A DNA stretch of 64,000 nucleotides from positions 1 to 64,000 of the forward strand of contig JAJDVS010000068.1 in assembly GCA_022825945.1 (NCBI GenBank). Direction: 5' to 3'. Under the pieces are notes generated by a model. It saw only the letters and a list, made by a program, of their open reading frames with translations. It had not been told where the DNA came from and searched no databases. The DNA comes from Pseudomonadales bacterium. GTDB lineage: Bacteria > Pseudomonadota > Gammaproteobacteria > Pseudomonadales > Pseudohongiellaceae. The first letter of the stretch is position 1, and every line of letters starts with the position of its first letter. Positions 7,806 to 16,211 of this stretch are shown here, in pieces. The position numbers and the translations under genes were made by a program.

Positions 7806-8631
7806 AATGACGCGCTTTGGCGCCCTGCTGCGGAAAGAAGTGCGGGAGCACCGCAATCTGTTGTGGATCACCCCCACGGTGGTCAGCCTGCTGTTGTTGC
7901 TGATCTTCTTCCTGCTCGTGCTCGGGCCCCTGCAGAACCTGGGCCACTCCGCCCTGCTCTGGGCCGGCAGCCTGCTGGGCAATCCGCCCCTGCGCTCCGC
8001 GGTGGCGGTACCCCTGTTCGCGGCCATGCCCTTCGCCCCGGCGATATTTCTGACCTCGATCATTTACCTGACGGTCTGCCTCTATCAGGACCGCAAGGAC
8101 CGCAGCTTCCTGTTCTGGCAGTCGATGCCGGTTTCCGACTGGCAGGCGGTCATGGCCCGGGCGGTTACCGCGGTTTTCGTGATTCCCGCGGTTTTCGCGC
8201 CTTTTGTGCTGGTCTGCCTGCTGTGCCCGCTGCTCTACCTCGCCCCCGCCATGGCCGATGCCGGCACGGGCTTTGCCACGGGCAGGGCGCTGCTGCTGGC
8301 CCTGGATGCCTCGGTGCTGTTCTGGTGCTTCACCTGGCTCAACGGCTTGCTGATGCTGCCGGTAATCGGCTGGTTCCTGCTGTTTTCGGCCTATTCGAAG
8401 CGGGTGCCATTCCTCTGGGCCCTGGGCAGCATTTTTCTCCTGGCCCTGCTGGAAGTCTGGCTGCTCGACAGCATCTGGTTCGTCTACTGGATGAACTGGA
8501 CCACCCGGGCGCTGGTTTTCGGCTACCGCGACGTGCCGGCAACCCTGTTCAGCTACGACATGCTCGTGGCGCTGATTCTCGGCGGCGTACTGCTCGCCGG
8601 TGCCGCATTCATGCGCCGCTTCAACGACTGA
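7795..8631 (+). CDS. ABC-2 type transporter permease
   Basis: A 278-residue inner-membrane protein with about six hydrophobic segments. Clear ones lie near residues 23-43 (a long LLLLIFFLLVL run), 72-95, 115-145, 160-200, 205-225 and 250-270. The soluble N-terminus MKTEMTRFGALLRKEVREHRNLLW and the layout fit the membrane subunit of an ABC-2 exporter partnered with the preceding ATPase. Its start overlaps the ATPase gene by 11 nt. It is not homologous enough by eye to name a substrate. Confidence 0.87.
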   Translation: MKTEMTRFGALLRKEVREHRNLLWITPTVVSLLLLLIFFLLVLGPLQNLGHSALLWAGSLLGNPPLRSAVAVPLFAAMPFAPAIFLTSIIYLTVCLYQDRKDRSFLFWQSMPVSDWQAVMARAVTAVFVIPAVFAPFVLVCLLCPLLYLAPAMADAGTGFATGRALLLALDASVLFWCFTWLNGLLMLPVIGWFLLFSAYSKRVPFLWALGSIFLLALLEVWLLDSIWFVYWMNWTTRALVFGYRDVPATLFSYDMLVALILGGVLLAGAAFMRRFND

Positions 8632-8645
8632 GGTGAGGATTGATC

Positions 8646-8852
8646 ATGAAAAAACACATTCTGCGCAACCGACACAGCCTGCTGCTGACCACCGTCGCCG
8701 TATTCTGCGTCCTCATCCTGCTGGAAGCCGCCCTGAGCAACCGCAGCCTGTTCAATCTCGAAGTCGACAACAGCTTCTTCCAGTTCCGCGTGGGAGACTC
8801 GCTAATTCTTGACGACCTTGAACTCCTGGAGGACTTCCCCATCGATTTCTGA
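8646..8852 (+). CDS. Small single-pass membrane protein in the ABC operon
   Basis: A 68-residue protein with a basic start (MKKHILRNRHS), one hydrophobic segment (LLLTTVAVFCVLILLEAAL, about residues 11-29) and an acidic tail ending DDLELLEDFPIDF. AGGTGAGG is spaced about 7 nt before the ATG at 8646, which supports that start over the TTG at 8640. It lies 14 nt after the permease stop and is probably cotranscribed. I do not recognise the family. It may be an accessory or regulatory subunit of the exporter. From 8853 to 9012 I see only the leader of the next gene. Confidence 0.7.
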   Translation: MKKHILRNRHSLLLTTVAVFCVLILLEAALSNRSLFNLEVDNSFFQFRVGDSLILDDLELLEDFPIDF

Positions 8853-9012
8853 CTCCCCCGGCAGCGGTGATGCCCCTCCCTCCCCAACAATACCTCACCA
8901 TGTGCTAGCATTCGCTCCCGCCCGGAGCGAAGATGAGCCAAAACCTGTCCATATCCAGGGGCCATCGCGATTACCCGCAATCCGGTCCAACCGCAACCAA
9001 TGAGACAAACCC

Positions 9013-9774
9013 ATGAGCTTGTTTGACCTGACCGGCAAAGTCGCCCTGATTACCGGCTCCAGCCGGGGCATCGGCGAGGCCATCGCCCGGCGTTACGCCG
9101 AGCATGGCGCGAAAGTGGTGGTTTCCAGCCGCAGCCTCGAATCCTGCGAGCCGGTGGCGGCCACCATCCGCGACCAGGGGGGAGACGCCCTGGCCATTGC
9201 CTGCAATATCAACTACGCCGAGCAGTTGCAGGCCCTTGCCGACGGTGCCCGGGAACATTATGGCCGCATCGACGTGCTCGTCTGCAATGCCGCCCTGAAC
9301 CCGCATTTCGGGCCTTCCCAGGATATCCCCGACGCCGCCTTCGACAAGGTCATGCACGCCAATATCGGCAGCATCCACCGGCTTTGCCGCATGGTGATTC
9401 CCGGCATGGCGGAAAACGGCGGGGGGTCGGTGATTATCGTGTCGTCGATTGCCGGCCTGAAAGGCTCGGGAGTGCTCGGCGCCTATGCCATCTCCAAGGC
9501 CGCCGACATGCAGATCGCCCGCAATCTCGCGGTGGAGTGGGGGCCGCGCAATGTACGGGTCAACTGCATCGCTCCGGGCCTGGTGAAAACCGAGTTCGCC
9601 CGGGCCCTGTGGGACAATCCGGAAATCTACCGGTCCACCGTGGCGCAGTACCCCCTGGGGCGCATCGGCGAGCCCGACGAAATCGCCGGCGCCGCGGTCT
9701 ATTTCGCCTCCGCCGCAGGCAATTTCACCACCGGACAGACCCTCGTCGTGGACGGTGGCGGGGTGATTGGCTGA
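9013..9774 (+). CDS. SDR family NAD(P)-dependent oxidoreductase
   Basis: A classical short-chain dehydrogenase/reductase of 253 aa. The cofactor motif TGSSRGIGEAIA is at about residues 15-26, NAAL at about 92-95, the catalytic Ser in IVSSIAGLKGS, and YAISK carries the catalytic Tyr and Lys (about 158-162). PGLVKTEF and the C-terminal TGQTLVVDGGG are also typical. It resembles DHRS4-like carbonyl reductases and bacterial 3-oxoacyl or 3-hydroxyacyl dehydrogenases, but the substrate cannot be assigned. The acyl-CoA dehydrogenase follows 27 bp downstream in the same direction, suggesting a shared fatty-acid or CoA-ester oxidation role. Confidence 0.94.
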   Translation: MSLFDLTGKVALITGSSRGIGEAIARRYAEHGAKVVVSSRSLESCEPVAATIRDQGGDALAIACNINYAEQLQALADGAREHYGRIDVLVCNAALNPHFGPSQDIPDAAFDKVMHANIGSIHRLCRMVIPGMAENGGGSVIIVSSIAGLKGSGVLGAYAISKAADMQIARNLAVEWGPRNVRVNCIAPGLVKTEFARALWDNPEIYRSTVAQYPLGRIGEPDEIAGAAVYFASAAGNFTTGQTLVVDGGGVIG

Positions 9775-9801
9775 GTCGTAAACCTCCCAGGAGACAGCAA
9801 G

Positions 9802-11016
9802 ATGAATCTCGGATTATCCGAAGGACTGATCGAAATTCGCGAAAAGATCCGCCGCTTTGTGGAAGACAAGGTGGCGCCGGCGGAGCCGGAATATCTGGCG
9901 GAAATCAATGTGGGCGACCGTTGGTCCCATACCCCGCGGCAGGATGAGATCCTCAACGGGCTCAAGCGGGAGGCCCGGAATCAGGGTCTGTGGAATTTCT
10001 TTCTGCCGGAAAGCCAGGGCGGGGCCGGCATCAGCAATCTCGAATACGCCCATCTCGCCGAAATCATGGGCCGCAGCCGGCTGGCTTCGGAGTCAATGAA
10101 TTGCAGCGCCCCGGACACCGGCAATATGGAAGTGCTCGAACGATTCGGTTCGGAGGAGCAGAAAAAGGAATGGCTGAAACCATTGCTTGCTGGCGAAATC
10201 CGCTCGGCATTCGCCATGACCGAACCCCATGTGGCCTCTTCCGACGCCACCAATATCTCCACCCGGGCGGTGCTCGATGGCGATGAATGGGTAATCAACG
10301 GCGAGAAATTCTATATCTCCGGCGCTGGCGATGAGCGCTGCAAGATCATGATCGTCATGGTGGTCACCGACCCGGACGCGCCCCGCCACAATCGCCAGTC
10401 CCAGATTCTGGTGCCGAGGAACACCCCCGGCGTCGAAATCGTGCGGCCCATGTGCGTTTTCGGCCACGACGACGCGCCACATGGCCATATGCACATCAAA
10501 TTTCACAATGTGCGGGTTCCCGAAAGCAATATCATTCTCGGCCGTGGCCGCGGGTTCGAGATTTCCCAGGGGCGGCTCGGGCCGGGACGCATCCACCATT
10601 GCATGCGTTCCATCGGCGCGGCGGAGCGGGCGCTGGACCTGATGTGCGAGCGCGCGGTCAGCCGGGAAGCATTCGGCAAGCCGCTCGCCGAATTGGGCGG
10701 CAACTACGACATCATCGCCGACAGCCGTATCGAAATCGAGATGTGCCGCCTGCTCGTGCTGCGCGCCGCCCACCTGATGGACAGCCTGGGCAACAAGGCG
10801 GCCAGGGACGCGATTTCCCAGATCAAGGTGGCGGTGCCCAACATGGCCCTGCGGGTAATCGACCGCGCCATCCAGATGCATGGCGCCGCCGGGGTATCCC
10901 AGGATTTCCCGCTGGCCTCGCTGTGGACGGCCCAGCGCACCCTGCGCCTCGCCGATGGCCCGGACGAAGTTCACCGCCGCGTCATCGCGAGAAAGGAGCT
11001 GGCGAGATATCGCTGA
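9802..11016 (+). CDS. Acyl-CoA dehydrogenase family protein
   Basis: A cytoplasmic FAD enzyme (404 aa) introducing an alpha-beta double bond into an acyl-CoA. The N-terminal helical domain is followed by the FAD/substrate signature [16 protein letters not shown] (about residues 136-151), the middle beta domain ([13 protein letters not shown]) and the C-terminal helical domain ([53 protein letters not shown]). The pattern is closest to the ACAD10/ACAD11-like clade, which prefers long or hydroxylated acyl chains; that assignment is tentative. It is probably cotranscribed with the SDR gene upstream. Confidence 0.94.
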   Translation: MNLGLSEGLIEIREKIRRFVEDKVAPAEPEYLAEINVGDRWSHTPRQDEILNGLKREARNQGLWNFFLPESQGGAGISNLEYAHLAEIMGRSRLASESMNCSAPDTGNMEVLERFGSEEQKKEWLKPLLAGEIRSAFAMTEPHVASSDATNISTRAVLDGDEWVINGEKFYISGAGDERCKIMIVMVVTDPDAPRHNRQSQILVPRNTPGVEIVRPMCVFGHDDAPHGHMHIKFHNVRVPESNIILGRGRGFEISQGRLGPGRIHHCMRSIGAAERALDLMCERAVSREAFGKPLAELGGNYDIIADSRIEIEMCRLLVLRAAHLMDSLGNKAARDAISQIKVAVPNMALRVIDRAIQMHGAAGVSQDFPLASLWTAQRTLRLADGPDEVHRRVIARKELARYR

Positions 11017-11082
11017 GGGTGGTGGCTTCGAGCCGTCGAGCGGGCCCGCGGGATCTCTTCGGGAAAATGGGGAAGGGGGGGC

Positions 11083-11898
11083 ATGCCAATATCGCTGGGA
11101 GTGGTTATTCCGACTTTCAATCGTGCGCATACGCTGGGTCGGGCGCTCGATTCGGTGTTTGCCCAGACCTTGCCGCCCCGGCAGGTTATCGTCGTTGACG
11201 ATGGTTCGAGCGACGCCACCGCCGATCTGGTGGCGGGCTACCCCGGAGTCAGCTACCTGCGGCAGGAGAACCGGGGCGTCAGCACGGCGCGCAATCTCGG
11301 GATTCGCCATTGCGGCTGTGACTGGATCGCCTTGCTCGATTCCGACGACGAATGGTTGCCTGACAAGCTCCGGGTGCAGTTCGAGGCGCTGGCGGAAAAT
11401 CCCGGATATCGTCTGATCCATAGCGGCGAGATCTGGATTCGCAACGGCCGCAGGGTGAATCCGGCGGACCGGCATCGCAAGCGGGGCGGGTGGATATTCG
11501 AGCATTGCCTGTCGCTATGCGTGATTTCCCCGTCCGCGGCGGTGATCGAGAAGAACCTGCTTGAAGAGGTCGGTGGTTTCAACGAAGGGTTTCCGGCCTG
11601 TGAGGATTATGATCTCTGGTTGCGCATATGCAGCCGATACCCGGTGCTCCATGTCGATGAACCGCTGCTGCGCAAGTACGGGGGGCATGATGACCAGCTT
11701 TCGCGCCGGTATTGGGGGATGGACCGGTTCCGGGTACGGGCGCTGCGTGACTTGCTGGCGGGAAATGGGCTGCGTGCCGAGCAGCGGGAAGCGGCGGAGG
11801 CGACTTTGCGGGAGAAATGCCGGATATTGATCAACGGTGCCAGAAAGCGCGGCAATCTGGAAGTTTTGGAGGAGTTTGGAGTCTTATCGCATGGGTAG
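11083..11898 (+). CDS. Glycosyltransferase family 2 protein
   Basis: A GT-A fold transferase of 271 aa. The start is typical (LGVVIPTFNRAHTLGRALDSV), then VVDDGSSD, the RNLG motif (STARNLGIRHC) and the DxD-like LLDSDDEW (about residues 84-91). GGFNEGFPACEDYDLWLRI (about 165-183) supplies the acceptor-side ED. It is cytoplasmic or membrane-associated and probably acts on a surface polysaccharide; donor and acceptor are unknown. The gene is isolated from any obvious polysaccharide cluster. AAGGGGGGGC precedes the ATG. A short palindromic repeat follows the stop. Confidence 0.92.
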   Translation: MPISLGVVIPTFNRAHTLGRALDSVFAQTLPPRQVIVVDDGSSDATADLVAGYPGVSYLRQENRGVSTARNLGIRHCGCDWIALLDSDDEWLPDKLRVQFEALAENPGYRLIHSGEIWIRNGRRVNPADRHRKRGGWIFEHCLSLCVISPSAAVIEKNLLEEVGGFNEGFPACEDYDLWLRICSRYPVLHVDEPLLRKYGGHDDQLSRRYWGMDRFRVRALRDLLAGNGLRAEQREAAEATLREKCRILINGARKRGNLEVLEEFGVLSHG

Positions 11899-11907
11899 CA
11901 ACCACCT

Positions 11908-11945
11908 GTCATTCTGCGCGAAGCGAAGCGCAGTCGCAGAATCTC
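11908..11945. repeat. Short palindromic repeat (REP-like), copy
   Basis: It runs from GTCATTCTGCGCGAAG to CGCAGTCGCAGAATCTC and can fold as a hairpin (ATTCTGCG pairs with CGCAGAAT). The same sequence recurs at 54026-54063, with variants at 13297, 34084 and 37355. It lies between the glycosyltransferase stop and the next gene. Confidence 0.8.
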
Positions 11946-11963
11946 CCGGGAAATGGCTGTCCC

Positions 11964-12857
11964 ATGGCATGTATGAGCGTCATGTCTGAAAACCGGTCGC
12001 GCTCTGCCGAAAAGGGAAATGAGGTCAATGTCAACTTGGTAGTGGCCCACCGCCTTGAGGCCGAGCGGTTGATTCAGTGGTTTGGGCTTTCGGAGATTTC
12101 GCCCCGGGCCGAGTTCCCCTGGTTTGGGAATGGGGAGGGGTTGTCGCTGGTGGTGACGGGTTCGGGTGCCGGGCGGGCGGCGGCGGGGGTGCGCCATTTG
12201 CATGAAAGACGCCCCGGATGCGCCTGGCTGAATATCGGGATTGCGGGGCATGGCAGTGCCGCGGTGGGAACGGGGCTGCTGATTCATCGAATAGAAGACC
12301 GGTCAACCGGAAAGCGGCATTGGCCATCGCCGACAGGCTTGAAACTGCCGCACGGCAATCTGATCACGGTCAGCAAAGCGGAAACCGAATATGCCGAAGA
12401 CGCCGCCTATGACATGGAAGCGGCCGGTTTCTTTACCGCCGCGAGTCGTCTGATCGTCTCGGACCTGGTTCTTGTCTACAAGATCGTGTCGGACAACCCG
12501 AAACATCCGCTTGCCAGCTTCAGGCGCGGGCAGGTTCCCTCGCTGATTGGCGCCAGGGATTCCGAGATTCGCGCGCTGGTGACCCATTTGCGCGAGCGCG
12601 GCGCCCGATTCGCCCATTGGCGCAGCCTGCCCGCGGAGTACCAGCAGTTGCTGGAAAAGTACCATTTCAGCGTCACCCGCAAGGCCGCCTTGGGCAAGCT
12701 TTGCCGTCGCTTCACCGCCCTGGGCATGGGGCCGAGACTCACAGTGCTGGTGAGCAAGCGCTATCACAGTACAGCTGTGCTAATGGCGGCGCTGGAAGAC
12801 GAGCTTGCCGGGGCATTGCCGGTCGGCGGGAAAGGCTCAAATGAGCCGGCTTTCTGA
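11964..12857 (+). CDS. Nucleoside phosphorylase/nucleosidase superfamily protein
   Basis: About 297 aa. The N-terminal half fits the PNP/UDP phosphorylase fold: VNLVVAHRLEAERLI at the start, VVTGSGAGRAAAGV, WLNIGIAGHG, and YDMEAAGFF (the DMEAxG motif binding the ribose). The C-terminal third (about residues 190-290) is a separate helical region. It lies 13 nt upstream of the radical SAM photolyase-like gene. The two families co-occur in many non-sporulating proteobacteria in my recollection, so a joint nucleotide-damage role is possible but unproven. Start uncertain: in-frame ATGs at 11964, 11973 and 11982 all lack a strong ribosome binding site. Confidence 0.75.
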   Translation: MACMSVMSENRSRSAEKGNEVNVNLVVAHRLEAERLIQWFGLSEISPRAEFPWFGNGEGLSLVVTGSGAGRAAAGVRHLHERRPGCAWLNIGIAGHGSAAVGTGLLIHRIEDRSTGKRHWPSPTGLKLPHGNLITVSKAETEYAEDAAYDMEAAGFFTAASRLIVSDLVLVYKIVSDNPKHPLASFRRGQVPSLIGARDSEIRALVTHLRERGARFAHWRSLPAEYQQLLEKYHFSVTRKAALGKLCRRFTALGMGPRLTVLVSKRYHSTAVLMAALEDELAGALPVGGKGSNEPAF

Positions 12858-12869
12858 AGGCGGAATCCC

Positions 12870-14072
12870 ATGTTCTCGGCCATCTATTTTGAATCGGCGG
12901 TGCGGGACCACCCGAGAACCCGTGCGATTCTTCGCCGCTACCGGGACCTGCCGCAGATCGAATGTGGACGCTACAGCGAAATATTCAATCGCAAGTCCCA
13001 GAATTTCCGCCTGCAAAAGGAAAATTCCGCCCTGATTCTCGCCCGCAAGCACGGTCGCAAGGTACTGCCCGCACCGGGAGGCTACGGCTTTGACGCCGCC
13101 GGCAGCCACTACTTCTCCCACATGCTCAACTGCATCTACGACTGCCGCTACTGCTTCCTGCAAGGCATGTATCGCAGCGCCCATTGCGTGCTGTTCGTCA
13201 ACTACGAAGATTTCGCTGACGCGATCGAGCGGACGCTTTCCCACCCAAAAGAACACCCAAAAGAACACCCAAAAGAGGACACCCATCGGAAAAGCTGTCA
13301 TTCTGCGCGCAGTCGCAGAATCTCAAGCAGTGCTCTCCCAATGAGATCCTTCGGCTTCGCGCAGGATGACCGGGTAGGACGACAGGCGCAGGATAACGGG
13401 GTAGTAGCACATCTGCCCACTGACGCCGGAGAGGTCGCGCCCGACGCCGGGCAGGTCTTCTACAGCGGCTACGACTGCGACAGCCTTGCATTTGAGCCCG
13501 CCAGCGGCTTTGCCGAATACTTTGTTCCCTGGTTCGCGGCGCGGCCCCGGGCAGTTCTCGAATTGCGCACCAAAAGCACCCAGATTGGCGGCTTGCTCAA
13601 GCAGGAGCCTATCCAGAATTGCATCATCGCCATGAGCTTCACCACCGCAGCTGCGGCGGCGCGTTGGGAACACGGCGTGCCGGCCATCGAAAAACGTCTT
13701 GCCGCCCTCGGGCGGCTGCAGGAAGCCGGATGGCCCGTTGCCCTGCGCTTCGAGCCGCTGCTGCCGGATACGAGTCCGGACGCCTGCAGGGAATTGTTCG
13801 AACTGGTTTTCAGCCGTCTCGACTCCCGGTGGCTTCATTCCGTGAGTATCGGCCTGTTTCGCATGCCCGCGGACTATTTCCGCAACACCCTCAGGATTTA
13901 TCCCGACGAAGCTCTCTTCGCCCGGGAAACCCGAACCCGGAACGGCGTGACGTCGCTCCGGCATCCGCACGAGGAAGCCTGGCTCCGGCAAATCGAAACC
14001 GCACTGTTTCGCCATATCGACCCGAAGAATTATTATCGTTGCGCGGATGGGGAAACAGATCGTGAAAATTGA
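12870..14072 (+). CDS. Spore photoproduct lyase-like radical SAM protein with in-frame repeat insertion
   Basis: A 400-residue radical SAM protein. The SAM/4Fe-4S motif is CIYDCRYC (Cys88, Cys92, Cys95). Family blocks follow: [46 protein letters not shown] and the C-terminal [10 protein letters not shown]. The family includes spore photoproduct lyase, a UV-damage repair enzyme, but this organism shows no sign of sporulation. Residues about 125-195 do not belong to the family: a 12-nt tandem repeat encoding HPKE units, then an in-frame copy of the genome's short palindromic repeat ([17 protein letters not shown]). Relatives as I recall are about 330-350 aa. The extra loop sits between two conserved blocks, so the enzyme may still fold. 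The gene is close behind the phosphorylase-like gene. Confidence 0.85.
   Translation: MFSAIYFESAVRDHPRTRAILRRYRDLPQIECGRYSEIFNRKSQNFRLQKENSALILARKHGRKVLPAPGGYGFDAAGSHYFSHMLNCIYDCRYCFLQGMYRSAHCVLFVNYEDFADAIERTLSHPKEHPKEHPKEDTHRKSCHSARSRRISSSALPMRSFGFAQDDRVGRQAQDNGVVAHLPTDAGEVAPDAGQVFYSGYDCDSLAFEPASGFAEYFVPWFAARPRAVLELRTKSTQIGGLLKQEPIQNCIIAMSFTTAAAAARWEHGVPAIEKRLAALGRLQEAGWPVALRFEPLLPDTSPDACRELFELVFSRLDSRWLHSVSIGLFRMPADYFRNTLRIYPDEALFARETRTRNGVTSLRHPHEEAWLRQIETALFRHIDPKNYYRCADGETDREN
13242..13277 (+). repeat. Three 12-nt tandem repeats inside the radical SAM gene
   Basis: Three head-to-tail units of CACCCAAAAGAA (the last ends AGAG) encode [12 protein letters not shown]. Being a multiple of three, the repeat does not break the frame. 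It directly precedes the palindromic insertion at 13297-13370. Confidence 0.9.
13297..13370. repeat. Paired REP-like palindromes inserted in a coding region
   Basis: One arm is GTCATTCTGCGCGC...GCAGAATCTC (13297-13324). A partner in inverted orientation is GAGATCCTTCGGC...CAGGATGAC (13343-13370). This head-to-head arrangement matches the pairs at 37355-37433 and 54026-54109. Here it is translated as part of the radical SAM protein without a stop codon. Confidence 0.85.
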
Positions 14073-14082
14073 CGAAAGACGA

Positions 14083-15630
14083 ATGAACGCAGTGGAACTG
14101 AATCTGTTTGCCAGCCGGGTTGCCGCCATCTGTGAAGAGATGGGGGTGGTGCTGCGGCGGGCGGCGTTTTCTCCCAATATCAAGGACCGCCTCGATTTTT
14201 CCTGCGCGCTGTTTGATGCGGAGGGCAAGCTGTATGCCCAGGCCGCCCATATCCCCGTGCATCTCGGCAGCATGGCCTACGCCATGGGTGATGTGGTGGG
14301 GCGCTTCGACTGGGCCGAAGGCGACATGCTTGTATTCAATGACCCCTATCTCGGCGGTACCCATTTGCCCGATGTGACCCTGGTGGCGCCGGTTTTCCAT
14401 CAGGGCCGGCTTGCCGGATTCGCCGCCAATCGCGCCCATCACGCCAATATCGGCTGCGATACCCCGGGCTCGATGCCGCTTTCGCAGACTCTTGCCGAGG
14501 AAGGTCAGATCATTCCTCCCACGCTATTGTACCGGGCCGGGGAACTGCGGCGGGAAGTGGTCTTGCCGGGCTCGAACCGCGGTCCCGGAGGCGATTTCGC
14601 CGCCCAGGCAGGCGCCAATGAAGTGGGCGCGCAACGGCTCGGGGAATTGCTGGAATCACTCGGCGGCGAACAGTACCTGGCGGGCGTCGCCGAACTCAAT
14701 GACTATGCCGAGCGAATCTCCCGCAGGGCGCTGGCAGAGCTGGCCTCCGGCGAATACACGTTTCGCGATTATCTCGACGATGACGGATTCAGCGACAACC
14801 CGGTGCCGCTGGAAGTCACGTTGCGCCTCGGCGACGATAGCGCCGAACTCGATTTTTCCGCCAGCGCGGACCAGGTGCGCGGTAATCTCAATTGCCCCGA
14901 ACCGGTGGTCGCGGCGGCGGCCTACTACTGTTTCCGCTGCCTGTTTCCGCCCCGGGTTCCGGTTTGCGACGGCCTGTTCCGGCCCCTGCGCCTGATCACG
15001 CGCAAGGGCTCGGTGCTCAACGCCAATTCGCCCGCGGCGGTGGCGGCGGGCAACGTCGAAACCTCGATGCGCCTGGTGGATCTGATCTTCGGCGCCCTGG
15101 CCCAGGCTCTGCCCCAGAGGATTCCCGCCGCCAGCCAGGGCACGATGAACAACGTCGCCATGGGCAATGTCGATGCGGCGGCAGGCACGCGCTGGGATTA
15201 CTACGAAACGCTTGCCGGCGGCATGGGCGCGGGACCCGGCGGTCCTGGACCGGACGCGCGCCACAGTCATATGACGAACACCCTGAACACACCGGTGGAA
15301 AGCGTGGAGATGCACTATCCCCTGCGGGTACTGCGCTATGCCCTGCGCCGGGGCAGCGGGGGAGAGGGCCGCCATCGAGGCGGCAATGGTCTGGTGCGCG
15401 AGTACGAGTTTCTGGCAACCGCGTCCCTGAGCCTGCTCACCGAGCGCCGCAGGATTCCCCCCTGGGGCCTGCACGGCGGCGGACCGGGCCGAACGGGAGA
15501 AAACCATCTCAACGGCAAGCCGATACCCGCCAAATGCATGCTCAAGGTAGCTCCGGGCGACCGTCTCCGCCTCGCCACTCCTGGTGGGGGAGGATTTGAT
15601 CCATTCGATGACAAGCAGACCGCCAGCTAG
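14083..15630 (+). CDS. Hydantoinase B/oxoprolinase family protein
   Basis: About 515 aa, the usual length of HyuB-type subunits, which with a HyuA subunit hydrolyse hydantoins, 5-oxoproline or N-methylhydantoin using ATP, or act in acetone carboxylase-like complexes. Visible blocks are [79 protein letters not shown] and the Gly-rich C-terminus [14 protein letters not shown]...PGGGGFDPF. No hydantoinase A gene is nearby, which is unusual. I favour the ATG at 14083; an in-frame ATG at 14047 would overlap the radical SAM gene by 26 nt. Confidence 0.9.
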   Translation: MNAVELNLFASRVAAICEEMGVVLRRAAFSPNIKDRLDFSCALFDAEGKLYAQAAHIPVHLGSMAYAMGDVVGRFDWAEGDMLVFNDPYLGGTHLPDVTLVAPVFHQGRLAGFAANRAHHANIGCDTPGSMPLSQTLAEEGQIIPPTLLYRAGELRREVVLPGSNRGPGGDFAAQAGANEVGAQRLGELLESLGGEQYLAGVAELNDYAERISRRALAELASGEYTFRDYLDDDGFSDNPVPLEVTLRLGDDSAELDFSASADQVRGNLNCPEPVVAAAAYYCFRCLFPPRVPVCDGLFRPLRLITRKGSVLNANSPAAVAAGNVETSMRLVDLIFGALAQALPQRIPAASQGTMNNVAMGNVDAAAGTRWDYYETLAGGMGAGPGGPGPDARHSHMTNTLNTPVESVEMHYPLRVLRYALRRGSGGEGRHRGGNGLVREYEFLATASLSLLTERRRIPPWGLHGGGPGRTGENHLNGKPIPAKCMLKVAPGDRLRLATPGGGGFDPFDDKQTAS

Positions 15631-15671
15631 TACACTCGGCTTTTCTTCATCCCCGAGCAAGGCGAACCATC

Positions 15672-15995
15672 ATGAGCATCGAGCAGACCATCAAGGACCA
15701 GATCAGCGACAACAGCATCCTGCTGTACATGAAGGGCAGCCCGCAGATGCCGCAATGCGGTTTCTCCGCCCAGGTTACCCAGGCGCTGATGCAATGCGGC
15801 AAGCGCTTCGCCTACGTCGACGTGCTCGGCAACCCGGAAATTCGCGCCAATCTCCCCAAGGTCTCCAACTGGCCCACCTTCCCCCAACTCTTCATCGATG
15901 GCGAACTCGTCGGCGGCTGCGACATCGTCACCGAGATGCACGAAAACGGAGAGTTGCAACCGATGCTCGACAAGGCGGCCGGGGAATCCGGGTAG
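15672..15995 (+). CDS. grxD: Monothiol glutaredoxin, Grx4 type
   Basis: A 107-residue CGFS-type monothiol glutaredoxin that binds and transfers 2Fe-2S clusters in the cytoplasm, often with BolA. The active site CGFS is in MPQCGFSAQ (about residues 26-34). The glutathione-binding WPTFPQLFIDGELVGGCDI block is at about 70-88. Length and N-terminus (IEQTIKDQISDNSILLYMKG) are canonical. It sits alone between the hydantoinase gene and the HicB-like gene. Confidence 0.96.
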   Translation: MSIEQTIKDQISDNSILLYMKGSPQMPQCGFSAQVTQALMQCGKRFAYVDVLGNPEIRANLPKVSNWPTFPQLFIDGELVGGCDIVTEMHENGELQPMLDKAAGESG

Positions 15996-16012
15996 TCGCC
16001 CGGTAACGAAGC

Positions 16013-16180
16013 ATGAAAATCAAGATTGTTGTGCATGAAGCGGAAGAGGGCGGATACTGGGCCGAAGTTCCTTCCATTCCCGGTTGCGTCACTGAGGGCG
16101 ATTCCTTTGAGAAATTGCTTTCAAACCTGTATGAAGCAATAGAAGGATGCTTGTCGGTCGAGAGTATTGGGGCAACGTAG
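16013..16180 (+). CDS. HicB-like antitoxin, orphan (55 aa)
   Basis: The sequence MKIKIVVHEAEEGGYWAEV followed by PSIPGCVTEGDSFEKLLSNLYEAIEG is the compact HicB fold. This fold normally neutralises the HicA mRNase as the second gene of a type II toxin-antitoxin pair. At 55 residues it lacks the C-terminal DNA-binding domain of long HicB proteins. No HicA-like gene (a small basic protein with GSHxxF-type motif) is visible on either side, so this is an orphan or partner remnant. Base composition is less GC-rich than the neighbours, consistent with acquisition. It precedes the broken HEPN gene by 31 bp in the same direction. Confidence 0.75.
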   Translation: MKIKIVVHEAEEGGYWAEVPSIPGCVTEGDSFEKLLSNLYEAIEGCLSVESIGAT

Positions 16181-16211
16181 AAATCGAACATCTGACACAA
16201 AAGAACACACA

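Noticed and set aside
6378-8063. A long open frame on the minus strand across the GntR-ABC genes (561 codons)
   Set aside because: It lies antisense to well-supported ABC genes, has no recognisable domain, and long shadow frames are expected at this GC content.
13242-13277. Tandem repeats considered as a CRISPR array
   Set aside because: The 12-nt units are contiguous with no spacers and are in frame with a protein gene.
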